A stretch of DNA of 64,000 bases from Streptomyces sp. MA5143a (GTDB lineage: Bacteria; Actinomycetota; Actinomycetes; Streptomycetales; Streptomycetaceae). The position numbers were made by a program, and so were the translations under genes. Positions within the stretch are counted from its first letter, which is position 1. Each line of letters begins with the position of its first letter. Under the pieces are notes generated by a model. The model saw only the letters and a list, made by a program, of their open reading frames with translations, did not search any database and was not told where the DNA came from. Shown here piece after piece: positions 14,831 to 22,981 of the stretch. The stretch spans positions 62,001-126,000 of the forward strand of contig NZ_OLMK01000046.1 in assembly GCF_900290235.1 (NCBI RefSeq), in the 5' to 3' direction.

Positions 14831-16267
14831 TCAGTCCAAGGACGTCATCACGTGCTTGATCCGCGTGTAGTCGTCGAACCCGTAGCCCGAGAGGTCCTTG
14901 CCGTACCCGGACTTCTTGAATCCGCCGTGCGGCATCTCCGCGACCAGCGGGATGTGCGTGTTGATCCACACGCATCCGAAGTCCAGCGCCTTCGACATCC
15001 GCATCGCCCGGCCGTGGTCCTTGGTCCACACCGACGAGGCGAGGGCGTACTCCACGCCGTTCGCCCACTCGACGGCCTGGGCCTCGTCGCTGAACGACTG
15101 CACCGTGATGACCGGCCCGAAGACCTCCTTCTGGATGATCTCGTCGCCCTGCTTCAGCCCGGAGACGACGGTCGGCGCGAAGAAGTAGCCCTTGTCGCCG
15201 ACCTGCTTGCCGCCGGCCTCCACGCGCGCGTGCGCGGGCAGCCGCTCGATGAACCCGGAGACCTGCTTGAGCTGGTTGGGGTTGTTCAGCGGACCGAACA
15301 GCACGTCCTCGTCGTCCGGCTGCCCGGTCTTCGTGTCGGCGGCGGCCTTGGCCAGCGCCGTCACGAACTCGTCGTGGATCGACTCCTGCACCAGCACCCG
15401 GGTGGCCGCCGTACAGTCCTGCCCGGCGTTGAAGAAGCCCGCCACGGAGATGTCCTCGACGGCCTTGGCGATGTCGGTGTCCTCGAAGACGACGACCGGC
15501 GCCTTGCCGCCCAGCTCCAGGTGGACCCGCTTGAGGTCCTTGGACGCGGACTCGGCGACCTGCATGCCCGCCCGCACCGAACCCGTGATGGATGCCATCG
15601 CGGGCACCGAGTGCTCGACCATCAGGCGGCCCGTGTCACGGTCGCCGGTGATGACGTTGAAGACGCCCTTCGGGAGGATCGCCCCCATGATCTCGGCCAT
15701 CAGGACCGTCGACGCTGGCGTGGTGTCCGACGGCTTCAGGACGACCGTGTTGCCCGCAGCGATCGCCGGGGCGAACTTCCACACGGCCATCATCATCGGG
15801 TAGTTCCAGGGAGCGACCTGGGCGCAGACGCCGACCGGCTCACGGCGGACGATCGAGGTCATGCCCTCCATGTACTCGCCGGCCGAGCGGCCCTCCAGCA
15901 TCCGGGCCGCACCCGCGAAGAAGCGGATCTGGTCGACCATCGGCGGGATCTCCTCGGACCGGGTCAGTCCGATGGGCTTGCCGGTGTTCTCCACCTCGGC
16001 CGCGATGAGCTCCTCGGCCCGCTCCTCGAACGCGTCCGCGATCTTCAGCAGGGCCTTCTGGCGCTCGGCCGGGGTGGTGTCCCGCCAGCCGGGGAACGCG
16101 GCCGCGGCGGCCGCCATGGCCGCGTCGACGTCGGCCTCGCCGGACAGGGGCGCGGTCGCGTAGGCCTCGCCGGTCGCGGGGTTGACCACCTCGGTGGTCC
16201 GTCCGTCGACCGCGTCGCGGAACTCCCCGTCGATGTAGTTACGCAGACGACGCAGCTCGGTGCTCAC
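14831..16267 (-). CDS. Aldehyde dehydrogenase, gamma-aminobutyraldehyde type
   Basis: This NAD(P)-dependent aldehyde dehydrogenase of 478 residues very likely oxidises 4-aminobutyraldehyde to GABA. Key positions are APWNYP near 152-157, the base Glu251 in LELGGK and catalytic Cys285 in NAGQDC. A C-terminal AEMPHGGFKKSGYGKDLSGYGFDDY block is shared with PatD/betaine aldehyde dehydrogenases (only part quoted as pattern). The GTG at 16267 follows CTGGAGGGCAC, a good ribosome-binding site. It is divergent from an Lrp/AsnC regulator gene and upstream of the second potD-like gene. A class III aminotransferase that could supply its aldehyde is transcribed the other way from the same control region. 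Confidence 0.9.
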   Translation of the reverse strand: MSTELRRLRNYIDGEFRDAVDGRTTEVVNPATGEAYATAPLSGEADVDAAMAAAAAAFPGWRDTTPAERQKALLKIADAFEERAEELIAAEVENTGKPIGLTRSEEIPPMVDQIRFFAGAARMLEGRSAGEYMEGMTSIVRREPVGVCAQVAPWNYPMMMAVWKFAPAIAAGNTVVLKPSDTTPASTVLMAEIMGAILPKGVFNVITGDRDTGRLMVEHSVPAMASITGSVRAGMQVAESASKDLKRVHLELGGKAPVVVFEDTDIAKAVEDISVAGFFNAGQDCTAATRVLVQESIHDEFVTALAKAAADTKTGQPDDEDVLFGPLNNPNQLKQVSGFIERLPAHARVEAGGKQVGDKGYFFAPTVVSGLKQGDEIIQKEVFGPVITVQSFSDEAQAVEWANGVEYALASSVWTKDHGRAMRMSKALDFGCVWINTHIPLVAEMPHGGFKKSGYGKDLSGYGFDDYTRIKHVMTSLD

Positions 16268-16378
16268 TGCCGTGCCCTCCAGATGTGGGTTCCAGATGGG
16301 GGTGTCCATCCTTTGAGACACCACCCTAATCCGCCGACCGACGTTTTCAACACCCCTGACACCAGACTCGCTGCGAAA

Positions 16379-16431
16379 TCCGCAAGCTACGGCGTCGTAA
16401 ACAACGAATTTCATCGATCCGACCTTGCGGA
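16379..16431. promoter_or_regulatory. Inverted repeat in the dehydrogenase-Lrp divergent region
   Basis: TCCGCAAG (16379-16386) and its complement CTTGCGGA (16424-16431) flank an AT-richer stretch (GTAAACAACGAATTTCATC). They lie in the 193-base region between the divergent dehydrogenase and regulator genes. Lrp/AsnC proteins often bind such spaced, AT-rich regions and autoregulate. The arm next to the regulator lies 30 bases before its start. Confidence 0.4.
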
Positions 16432-16460
16432 ACTGTCGAGGTCTCGTGCACAGTGTGCTC

Positions 16461-16982
16461 GTGGCCAGTCGAAGCGCAGAGCAGAGGGACTCCCGCGAGC
16501 CCCGGAGGGACTCCAAGGAGCCCAGGAACGGCACTCCCCAGTTGGACGCCGTCTCCCTCGCCATCGTCCAGCAGCTTCAGGAGGACGGCCGTCGGCCGTA
16601 CGCCGCGATCGGCAAGGCCGTCGGCCTCTCCGAGGCGGCCGTGCGGCAGCGCGTGCAGAAGCTGCTGGACCAGGGCGTGATGCAGATCGTCGCCGTCACC
16701 GACCCGCTCACCGTGGGTTTCCGGCGCCAGGCCATGCTCGGCATCAACGTCGACGGCGATCTCGACCCGGTCGCGGACGCGCTGACGGCCATGTCGGAGG
16801 TCGAGTACATCGTGATCACCGCGGGCTCGTTCGACCTGATGGTGGAGATCGTCTGCGAGGACGACGACCACCTCCTCGAGGTGATCAACAAACGCATCCG
16901 CACCCTGCCCGGCGTGCGCTCCACCGAGAGCTTCGTCTACCTCAAGCTCAAGAAGCAGACCTATATGTGGGGAACCCGATAA
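16461..16982 (+). CDS. Lrp/AsnC family transcriptional regulator
   Basis: This is an Lrp/AsnC regulator of 173 residues. An N-terminal charged lead of about 30 residues is followed by the helix-turn-helix (LQEDGRRPYAAIGKAVGLSEAAVRQRVQKL, shown here only as the region 42-75). An RAM/ligand-binding domain follows from about 85, with VDGDLDPVADAL, VEYIVITAGSFDLMVEI and the C-terminal SFVYLKLKKQTY strand. It probably senses an amino acid or polyamine-derived metabolite and controls the divergent dehydrogenase and the aminotransferase 19 bases downstream. The GTG at 16461 is chosen by analogy with family length. GTG codons at 16455 and 16446 are also in frame and none has a strong ribosome-binding site. 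Confidence 0.9.
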   Translation: MASRSAEQRDSREPRRDSKEPRNGTPQLDAVSLAIVQQLQEDGRRPYAAIGKAVGLSEAAVRQRVQKLLDQGVMQIVAVTDPLTVGFRRQAMLGINVDGDLDPVADALTAMSEVEYIVITAGSFDLMVEIVCEDDDHLLEVINKRIRTLPGVRSTESFVYLKLKKQTYMWGTR

Positions 16983-17001
16983 CCGTGAGGACGCGATAAC
17001 C

Positions 17002-18366
17002 GTGAGCCCCAAGGACCTCAGCCAGACCGCGTACGACCACCTGTGGATGCACTTCACCCGCATGTCGTCGTACGAGAACTCCCCGGTCCCCACCATCGTC
17101 CGGGGCGAGGGCACGTACATCTACGACGACAAGGGCAAGCGGTACCTCGACGGTCTCGCCGGTCTCTTCGTGGTCCAGGCGGGCCACGGCCGCACCGAAC
17201 TCGCGGAGACCGCGCTCAAGCAGGCGCAGGAGCTGGCCTTCTTCCCGGTGTGGTCCTACGCCCACCCGAAGGCCGTCGAGCTGGCCGAACGCCTCGCCCA
17301 CCACGCGCCCGGCGACCTGAACAAGGTCTTCTTCACCACCGGCGGCGGCGAGGCGGTCGAGACCGCCTGGAAGCTCGCCAAGCAGTACTTCAAGCTCGTC
17401 GGCAAGCCGACCAAGTACAAGGTCATCTCCCGCGCGGTCGCCTACCACGGCACCCCGCAGGGCGCCCTGTCGATCACCGGCCTGCCCGGCCTCAAGGCCC
17501 CCTTCGAGCCGCTGGTCCCCGGCGCGCACAAGGTCCCGAACACCAACATCTACCGGGCCTCGCTGTTCGGCGACGACCCCGAGGCCTTCGGCCGCTGGGC
17601 CGCCGACCAGATCGAGCAGCAGATCCTCTTCGAGGGCCCGGACACCGTCGCGGCCGTCTTCCTGGAGCCGGTGCAGAACGCCGGCGGCTGCTTCCCGCCG
17701 CCGCCCGGCTACTTCCAGCGGGTCCGCGAGATCTGCGACCAGTACGACGTGCTGCTCGTCTCCGACGAGGTCATCTGCGCCTTCGGCCGCCTCGGCACGA
17801 CGTTCGCCTGCGACAAGTTCGGCTACGTCCCGGACATGATCACCTGCGCCAAGGGCATGACCTCGGGGTACTCCCCGATCGGCGCCTGTGTGATCTCCGA
17901 CCGCATAGCCGAGCCTTTCTACAAGGGCGACAACACCTTCCTGCACGGCTACACCTTCGGCGGCCACCCGGTCTCCGCGGCCGTCGGCCTCGCCAACCTC
18001 GACCTGTTCGAGCGCGAGGGCCTCAACCAGCACGTCCTCGACAACGAGGGGGCGTTCCGCTCCACGCTGGAGAAGCTCCACGACCTGCCGATCGTCGGCG
18101 ACGTCCGCGGCAACGGCTACTTCTACGGAATCGAGCTGGTCAAGGACAAGGCGACGAAGGAGAGCTTCGACGAGGACGAGACCGAGCGGATCCTCTACGG
18201 CTTCCTGTCGAAGAAGCTGTTCGAGAACGGTCTGTACTGCCGCGCCGACGACCGGGGCGACCCGGTCGTCCAGCTCGCCCCGCCGCTGATCTCCGACCAG
18301 TCGACCTTCGACGAGATCGAGCAGATCCTGCGCGCCACGCTGACGGAGGCGTGGACCCTGCTGTAA
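17002..18366 (+). CDS. Class III aminotransferase, putrescine/diamine type
   Basis: This PLP-dependent aminotransferase (454 residues) probably transfers an amino group from a diamine or omega-amino acid (putrescine or similar) to pyruvate or 2-oxoglutarate. It has TTGGGEAVETAWKLA for phosphate binding, the stacking region SRAVAYHG, Asp255 in LLVSDEV which contacts the PLP ring, the Schiff-base Lys284 in TCAKGMTSGY and GYTFGGHPV. Length and motif spacing fit the omega-transaminase group (SpuC-like, not the gabT subclass). The GTG at 17002 follows GTGAGGAC. The gene lies 19 bases after the Lrp gene and should be in one transcript with it. Its product aldehyde is the expected substrate of the divergent dehydrogenase. 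Confidence 0.9.
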   Translation: MSPKDLSQTAYDHLWMHFTRMSSYENSPVPTIVRGEGTYIYDDKGKRYLDGLAGLFVVQAGHGRTELAETALKQAQELAFFPVWSYAHPKAVELAERLAHHAPGDLNKVFFTTGGGEAVETAWKLAKQYFKLVGKPTKYKVISRAVAYHGTPQGALSITGLPGLKAPFEPLVPGAHKVPNTNIYRASLFGDDPEAFGRWAADQIEQQILFEGPDTVAAVFLEPVQNAGGCFPPPPGYFQRVREICDQYDVLLVSDEVICAFGRLGTTFACDKFGYVPDMITCAKGMTSGYSPIGACVISDRIAEPFYKGDNTFLHGYTFGGHPVSAAVGLANLDLFEREGLNQHVLDNEGAFRSTLEKLHDLPIVGDVRGNGYFYGIELVKDKATKESFDEDETERILYGFLSKKLFENGLYCRADDRGDPVVQLAPPLISDQSTFDEIEQILRATLTEAWTLL

Positions 18367-18386
18367 ACCCGCCCTCCGGCGCCGCG

Positions 18387-18438
18387 CACGGCCCGGGATG
18401 CCCCCGTACGAGTGAGATGGGGGCGTCCCGGGCCGCGT
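18387..18438 (+). terminator. Terminator after the aminotransferase gene
   Basis: Long imperfect inverted repeat: the arm CACGGCCCGGGATGCCCCC (18387-18405) pairs with GGGGGCGTCCCGGGCCGCGTG (18418-18438) around a short loop. It starts 21 bases after the stop codon. It is a GC-rich intrinsic terminator type without a T-run. Confidence 0.75.
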
Positions 18439-18557
18439 GACGTCCGGCCCCGCCACCCCTCGTGCCTAGCGTGCCTGGTAACCGATCAGCCCTGCTTTCG
18501 TTCCCCCGGACGGGGACTCCCCACGGCAATCCCTGATCCGAACCGAGGTGTACGCCC

Positions 18558-19808
18558 ATGGTGGCCCCGCCGGACAACGACGTGCTCTGGGCACGTGGTC
18601 TGACCTACGCGCACGACGGCTCGCCCGCGCTGCAAGGCGTGTCGATGGGTGTGCGGGAGGGCGAGATCCTCGCCGTGACCGGTCCGCGCGGCAGCGGCAA
18701 GACCACCCTCCTGCGCTGTCTCTCCGGACAGCTGCGGCCCCAGAAGGGCGAGGTGTGGTTCAACAGCATCCCGGTGCACACCATGGGGACGGTCTCGCGG
18801 GAGCGGCTGCGCCGTGACCGCTTCGGCTGGATCGACCCCGAGCCCGCGCTCGTCCCCGAGCTGAACGTCTGGGAGAACACCGCCCTGCCGCTGATGCTGC
18901 GCGGCACGGGCCGCCGGGCCGCCAAGGCCGCCGCCCTGGAGTGGCTGGAGCGCCTCGACATCCGCGACACGGCCCGCAAGCGGCCGCACGCCCTGTTGCA
19001 GTCCGAGCGCCAGCGGGTGGTCGTCGCCCGCGCCCTGGTCGCCGCGCCCACCGTGCTCTTCGCCGACGAGCCGACCGCCCCGCTGCACCGCGCCGAGCGC
19101 TCCCACGTCCTGCGCACGCTCACCGCCGCCGCCCGCTCCCACGCGATCACGGTCGTCCTCGCCACCCACGACGCGGAGACCGCCGCCCTCGCCGACCGCA
19201 CGGTGACCCTGCTGGACGGCCGATGCGTAAGGACCGTCCACCTCCCGTCCACCACCGGCGAAGCGAGGCCGACCACGCGCGGGACCAGCCGGACCACCAC
19301 ACGAGACGACGGCCGCACCCCCGCACGAGGGCAGGCGCGGCCCGCCGCGCGCAGGAGCGGCCGCACCGCCGCGCGGGAGGAGGGCGGCACACCCGCACCG
19401 GAGGACGGCCGCACCCCCGCAACGCGCGGGGACGGCCGGACCACCACACGAGACGACGGCCGCACCCCCGCGCGGGACGACGGCCGCACACCCGCGCGAG
19501 GGCAGGCGCGGGCCGCAGCGCGCGGTGAGGCCCGGGGCGCCGGCGAGGGCGAGCGCCTCGCCGCCACCGTGGGCAAGGCCCGGCACGCCGCCGGGGACGG
19601 CAGTCGGTCCGCCTTCGAGGGCGACCGGCCGACCGCCACCCCCTCCGGGCGACCTGCCGAGGTCCGAGCCGACCGGCCGCCCGCCACCGCCACCGCCCCC
19701 GAGGGCGACGGACGAACCTCCGCCGCAGAGGACGACGACTCCGGCAAAGGGGACCGCCCGTCCGCCGCCGAGGGAGGAGGCCGGGCCGCGTGCTCGCTCT
19801 CCGTCTAG
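18558..19808 (+). CDS. ABC transporter ATP-binding protein with repeat-rich C-terminal tail
   Basis: The protein has 416 residues. The first 230 form an ABC ATPase of the LolD/MacB export class: Walker A GPRGSGKTT near 43, Walker B VLFADEPTA and the H-loop LATHDAE. The signature motif is decayed, reading LLQSERQRV where LSGGQQQRV is expected. Residues 231-416 are a low-complexity Arg/Thr/Asp/Gly tail built from DDGRTPAR-like units, including a 37-base exact duplication (19288-19324 and 19435-19471). The tail has no known fold. The ATG at 18558 is preceded by CCGAGGTGTACGCCC. The stop overlaps the start of the membrane partner by 19 bases, so the pair is translationally coupled. The transported substrate is unknown. 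Confidence 0.88.
   Translation: MVAPPDNDVLWARGLTYAHDGSPALQGVSMGVREGEILAVTGPRGSGKTTLLRCLSGQLRPQKGEVWFNSIPVHTMGTVSRERLRRDRFGWIDPEPALVPELNVWENTALPLMLRGTGRRAAKAAALEWLERLDIRDTARKRPHALLQSERQRVVVARALVAAPTVLFADEPTAPLHRAERSHVLRTLTAAARSHAITVVLATHDAETAALADRTVTLLDGRCVRTVHLPSTTGEARPTTRGTSRTTTRDDGRTPARGQARPAARRSGRTAAREEGGTPAPEDGRTPATRGDGRTTTRDDGRTPARDDGRTPARGQARAAARGEARGAGEGERLAATVGKARHAAGDGSRSAFEGDRPTATPSGRPAEVRADRPPATATAPEGDGRTSAAEDDDSGKGDRPSAAEGGGRAACSLSV
19288..19471 (+). repeat. 37-bp direct repeat and related units in the ABC ATPase tail
   Basis: A 37-base sequence beginning GCCGGACCACCACACGAGAC is repeated exactly at 19288-19324 and 19435-19471. The two copies are 147 bases (49 codons) apart, so the duplication is in frame. 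Shorter GACGACGGCCGCAC units occur between and after the copies (for example at 19483-19492). They encode DDGRTPAR-type repeats of the tail. Confidence 0.88.
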
Positions 19809-21073
19809 CCCGCCGCGCCCACCCCGTCGTCCAACTCCGCCGGCTGCTCGTCGCCGCGGCCTCCGGCGGCACGGGGTTCCTGCTGCTGTGCGCCCTCGGA
19901 TACGCCCTGTCGCACCCGCACGCCTCCTCCGGCTCGTCGCTCCGGCTGCTCTGGTGCCTCGCCCCCGCCGCCGCCACGATCCACTTCGCGGTGGCGGTCG
20001 CCCGGACCGACCCCGGCACCCGGCCGCGTCCCGGCCTGTCCGCCATCGGCCTCGGCCCGGGCCGCCTCATGGCCGTCTCCGCCGTGACGACGGCCCTGTC
20101 CACCACCCTGGGCTCCCTGCTGGCCCTGCTCGTCTTCCTCCACCTGCGCGGCGACCTCACCGGCATGCCCTTCGACGGCACCGCCGCCGACGCCCTCGGC
20201 GCCGGCCGCCCCCTGCCGCTGCCGGCCGCCCTCACCCTCCTCGCCCTGGTACCGGTCGTGGCGTCCCTGACGACGGCACTGGTCCTGCGCCCCCGGGGGC
20301 CCCGGGCCCGCGCCGCCAACCCCCGGACGCGCTTCATGGCGTACGACACCTTCGACCTGCGCCGCCGGGTGCGGGAACCGGCGGGCGCCACCAGGTTCGA
20401 GGAGGAGCCGGAGCCCGACGAGGAGACCTCCGCGAGCGCCGTGCCCGACCAGCCGCGGGCCCCGCGCCCCGCACCCGGCGGGCTCCCCTGGGGCGTCGCC
20501 GTCCTCGCCGTCGGCCTCGCCATCGAGACCTACGCCGGGCAGTCCGACGCCGGCTCCGCCCTCGCCCTCCCCGGAGGCTTCGCCGACAGCCCCGCCGGGG
20601 TGCTCGGCGGCTGGCTGCTGACCGCGCTGGGCCTGGCCCTCGCCGGCCCCGGGCTCACCCACCTCACCGGCCGGCTGCTCCAGGCCGTGCGGCCGGGGGC
20701 GCTCAGGCTGCTGTCCGGGCGGGTGCTGCAGGCGGAGGCCCGGCGGATCGGGCGGCCGCTCGGAGTGGTGTGCGCCGTGGCCTCCGGGGCGTACGCCATG
20801 GTGACGCTGTCCTCCGGCGCGCGCCCCACGGTCGGTCCGCTGACCCTGCTGGGGGCGCTCGTCGTGGCCGGCTGCACCGTCCTCACCCTCGCCACGGCCG
20901 CCGTCGAGGCCCGCCGGGCGCACGCCGACACCACGGCCGCGCTGCTGCGGATGGGGGCGCCCGCCGCCCTGCCGCGCCGGGCGGCCCTGCTCCGCGCGGG
21001 CGCCCTGCTCGCCGTCTTCGGCCCGCTGACCTGGACGGTCGCGGAGCTGGCGGCACTCCCGCTGGCCTCCTGA
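19790..21073 (+). CDS. ABC transporter membrane subunit (FtsX-like)
   Basis: This membrane protein of 427 residues has about eight hydrophobic segments at roughly 25-45, 50-68, 92-118, 140-162, 238-255, 262-290, 330-372 and 395-420. A charged cytoplasmic loop (about 185-235, FEEEPEPDEE) lies in the middle. It is organised as a half-symmetric permease like FtsX/MacB-type export subunits but without the large external domain. The GTG at 19790 lies inside the end of the ATPase gene (19-base overlap), so the two should form one transporter. No substrate can be assigned; such pairs in Streptomyces are often uncharacterised exporters. Confidence 0.82.
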   Translation: MLALRLARRAHPVVQLRRLLVAAASGGTGFLLLCALGYALSHPHASSGSSLRLLWCLAPAAATIHFAVAVARTDPGTRPRPGLSAIGLGPGRLMAVSAVTTALSTTLGSLLALLVFLHLRGDLTGMPFDGTAADALGAGRPLPLPAALTLLALVPVVASLTTALVLRPRGPRARAANPRTRFMAYDTFDLRRRVREPAGATRFEEEPEPDEETSASAVPDQPRAPRPAPGGLPWGVAVLAVGLAIETYAGQSDAGSALALPGGFADSPAGVLGGWLLTALGLALAGPGLTHLTGRLLQAVRPGALRLLSGRVLQAEARRIGRPLGVVCAVASGAYAMVTLSSGARPTVGPLTLLGALVVAGCTVLTLATAAVEARRAHADTTAALLRMGAPAALPRRAALLRAGALLAVFGPLTWTVAELAALPLAS

Positions 21074-21222
21074 CCACCGACCGGCGGCGGCATCGAGGGC
21101 GCCGGAGAACTCGTACGAGAAAAATCCGCGACCGGCGATGAGTTTCACGGAGGGCCCCGGTCTACCCCCTCGAACGGACCGAGACCCACGACGGACCGAC
21201 CGACGCCACGGGAGAGACCCGC

Positions 21223-21630
21223 ATGTACCAGCAGATGATCTTCGTGAACCTGCCCGTGAACGACCTCGACGCCTCCAAGAAGTTCTTCACGGAGCTGGGG
21301 TACTCGATCAACCCTCAGTTCAGCGACGAGAACGCCGCCTCCGTCGTGATCAGCGACACCATCGTGGCGATGCTGCTCACCAAGCCGTTCTACGCGACCT
21401 TCACCAAGAAGGAGATCGCGGACGCCACGCGGACCAGCGAGGTGCTGCTGTGTCTGAGCGCCGAGAGCCGCGAGAAGGTGGACGAACTGGTGGAGAAGGC
21501 GGTCGCCGCCGGCGGTACGGCCTCCGAGAAGGTCCAGGAGATGGACTTCATGTACGGCCGCGCCTTCGACGACCTCGACGGCCACACCTGGGAGGTCGTG
21601 TGGATGAACCCCGATGTCATCGAGGGCTGA
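21223..21630 (+). CDS. VOC (glyoxalase/bleomycin-resistance fold) family protein
   Basis: This vicinal-oxygen-chelate fold protein of 135 residues resembles the PhnB/YP_glyoxalase-like group. The pattern FVNLPVNDLDASKKFFTELGY, FYATFTKKEIAD, LLCLSAESREKVDEL and FDDLDGHTWEVVWM fits a single VOC module of two beta-alpha-beta units. A metal-binding Glu is visible in the final strand (WEVVW), but the first-position His is missing (NLPV), so it may bind a ligand and not catalyse. The ATG at 21223 follows GGGAGAGACCCGC. It stands between the ABC pair and a LOG-like gene with no obvious functional link. Confidence 0.88.
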   Translation: MYQQMIFVNLPVNDLDASKKFFTELGYSINPQFSDENAASVVISDTIVAMLLTKPFYATFTKKEIADATRTSEVLLCLSAESREKVDELVEKAVAAGGTASEKVQEMDFMYGRAFDDLDGHTWEVVWMNPDVIEG

Positions 21631-21664
21631 CCGCCGGGAGCAGGGCCGCGCCTAGCATGGGCGG

Positions 21665-22789
21665 GTGCAGACGATGCCCGCCCATGCGGCCCACCACGAC
21701 GACCGCGAGATCGAGACGATCGAGGAGTTCGACGCGACCGTCTCGGCCCGCGGCACCCTCTCCGGATACCGCGTCCAGGCCGTCGACCTGACGGACCGTA
21801 CGCGCGAACTGCTCACCACCGACGCGGCGGGCGCCGTCTTCCTCGGCTGCCCGATGCGCGAGGACGCGGCGGCGAAGATACGCGGGGACGGAGCCCTGGT
21901 CTTCCCGCCCATACCGGATCTGCCCTTCGACCCGTACCGGGGTCTGCTGTACTCCCCCGACGAGCTGTTCGCGTCCCTGGGGGACGGCGGTTACGAGGCG
22001 ACGCCGGACGCCCGCTCCTACGCCTGGTTCCAGCGGACCAAGGCCGACCGGGACATCTTCGCCTCCACCCTGCGCGCCGTCCACGACGACTCCGTCTCCG
22101 ACGCGCTCGACGAACTCCTCGTGGGCGCACGGGTGGTGGGGGTGATGGGCGGCCACGCGATGGCCCGCGGCACCGCGGCGTACGAGGGTGCCGCCCGCCT
22201 CGGCCGGAGCCTCGCCCGCTCCGGTCTCACGGTCGCCACCGGCGGCGGCCCGGGCGCGATGGAGGCCGCCAACCTCGGCGCCTACGCCGCCCCGCACGAC
22301 GACGCGATGCTCACCGACGCCCTACGACTGCTGGCGAAGGCACCGAAGTTCACGCCGTCGATCACCGACTGGGCGAGCGCCGCCTTCGAGGTGCGCACCC
22401 GCCATCCCAAGGGCGGCACCTCCGTGGGCATCCCCACCTGGTTCTACGGCCACGAGCCGCCGAACCCGTTCGCCTCCCACATCGCCAAGTACTTCGCCAA
22501 CGCCACCCGCGAGGACGGCCTCCTCGCCCGTTGCGACCACGGCGTCGTCTTCCTGCCCGGCGCCGCCGGCACCGTCCAGGAGATCTTCGACAACGCCACC
22601 CCCAACTACTACGAGTCCCGCGGCGAACCGACGCCCATGGTCCTCGTCGACCGCGTCCACTGGACGGAGAAGCTCCCCACCTGGCCCCTGCTCAGCTCCC
22701 TGGCCCGTGACCGCTCCATGGAGTCCCGGATCGCGCTGGTCGACCGGATCGAGGACGCCCCCGAGGCGCTGGAGCGGCTCCGCGGATGA
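21665..22789 (+). CDS. LOG family / Rossmann-fold nucleotide-binding protein
   Basis: This protein of 374 residues is related to LOG-type and TIGR00730-type Rossmann proteins. Residues 160-330 carry VVGVMGGHAMARG, then ATGGGPGAMEAANLGAYAA and the later FLPGAAGTVQEIFDNATPNYY. The last is a variant of the PGGxGTxxE motif that binds the nucleotide phosphate in cytokinin-activating LOG phosphoribohydrolases; here Ala-Ala replaces Gly-Gly. About 155 residues precede the core. Hydrolysis of nucleoside monophosphates or simple nucleotide binding are both possible. The GTG at 21665 is used; an ATG three codons later is the alternative. Confidence 0.85.
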   Translation: MQTMPAHAAHHDDREIETIEEFDATVSARGTLSGYRVQAVDLTDRTRELLTTDAAGAVFLGCPMREDAAAKIRGDGALVFPPIPDLPFDPYRGLLYSPDELFASLGDGGYEATPDARSYAWFQRTKADRDIFASTLRAVHDDSVSDALDELLVGARVVGVMGGHAMARGTAAYEGAARLGRSLARSGLTVATGGGPGAMEAANLGAYAAPHDDAMLTDALRLLAKAPKFTPSITDWASAAFEVRTRHPKGGTSVGIPTWFYGHEPPNPFASHIAKYFANATREDGLLARCDHGVVFLPGAAGTVQEIFDNATPNYYESRGEPTPMVLVDRVHWTEKLPTWPLLSSLARDRSMESRIALVDRIEDAPEALERLRG

Positions 22790-22871
22790 GGGCGGCGGTG
22801 GGGCGAAACGGGCCTAAACGCGTGGACTGTTCATCAATGGGCAAAGCCAACGGCTCGGACACCTCTTCGGA

Positions 22872-22899
22872 TTGACAGTACTTATGCCGCGCTTATAAA
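22872..22899 (+). promoter_or_regulatory. Consensus-like promoter for the LAETG protein gene
   Basis: TTGACA at 22872-22877 and TATAAA at 22894-22899 are separated by 16 bases. This is close to the vegetative sigma consensus and unusually AT-rich for this window. It lies about 80 bases before the GTG of the surface-protein gene, leaving a short leader. Confidence 0.7.
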
Positions 22900-22981
22900 C
22901 CTGTGAGGCACATGGGGAAGCCGCTTCACCGGCGGCGCCTCCGTCACCCCCACTCCCCTGTGCTCCCCGTGAAGGGCAAAC

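Noticed and set aside
18558..21073. Antibiotic resistance or biosynthetic cluster around the ABC pair
   Set aside because: No synthase, synthetase or tailoring genes are nearby, and the ATPase-permease pair is common and uncharacterised.
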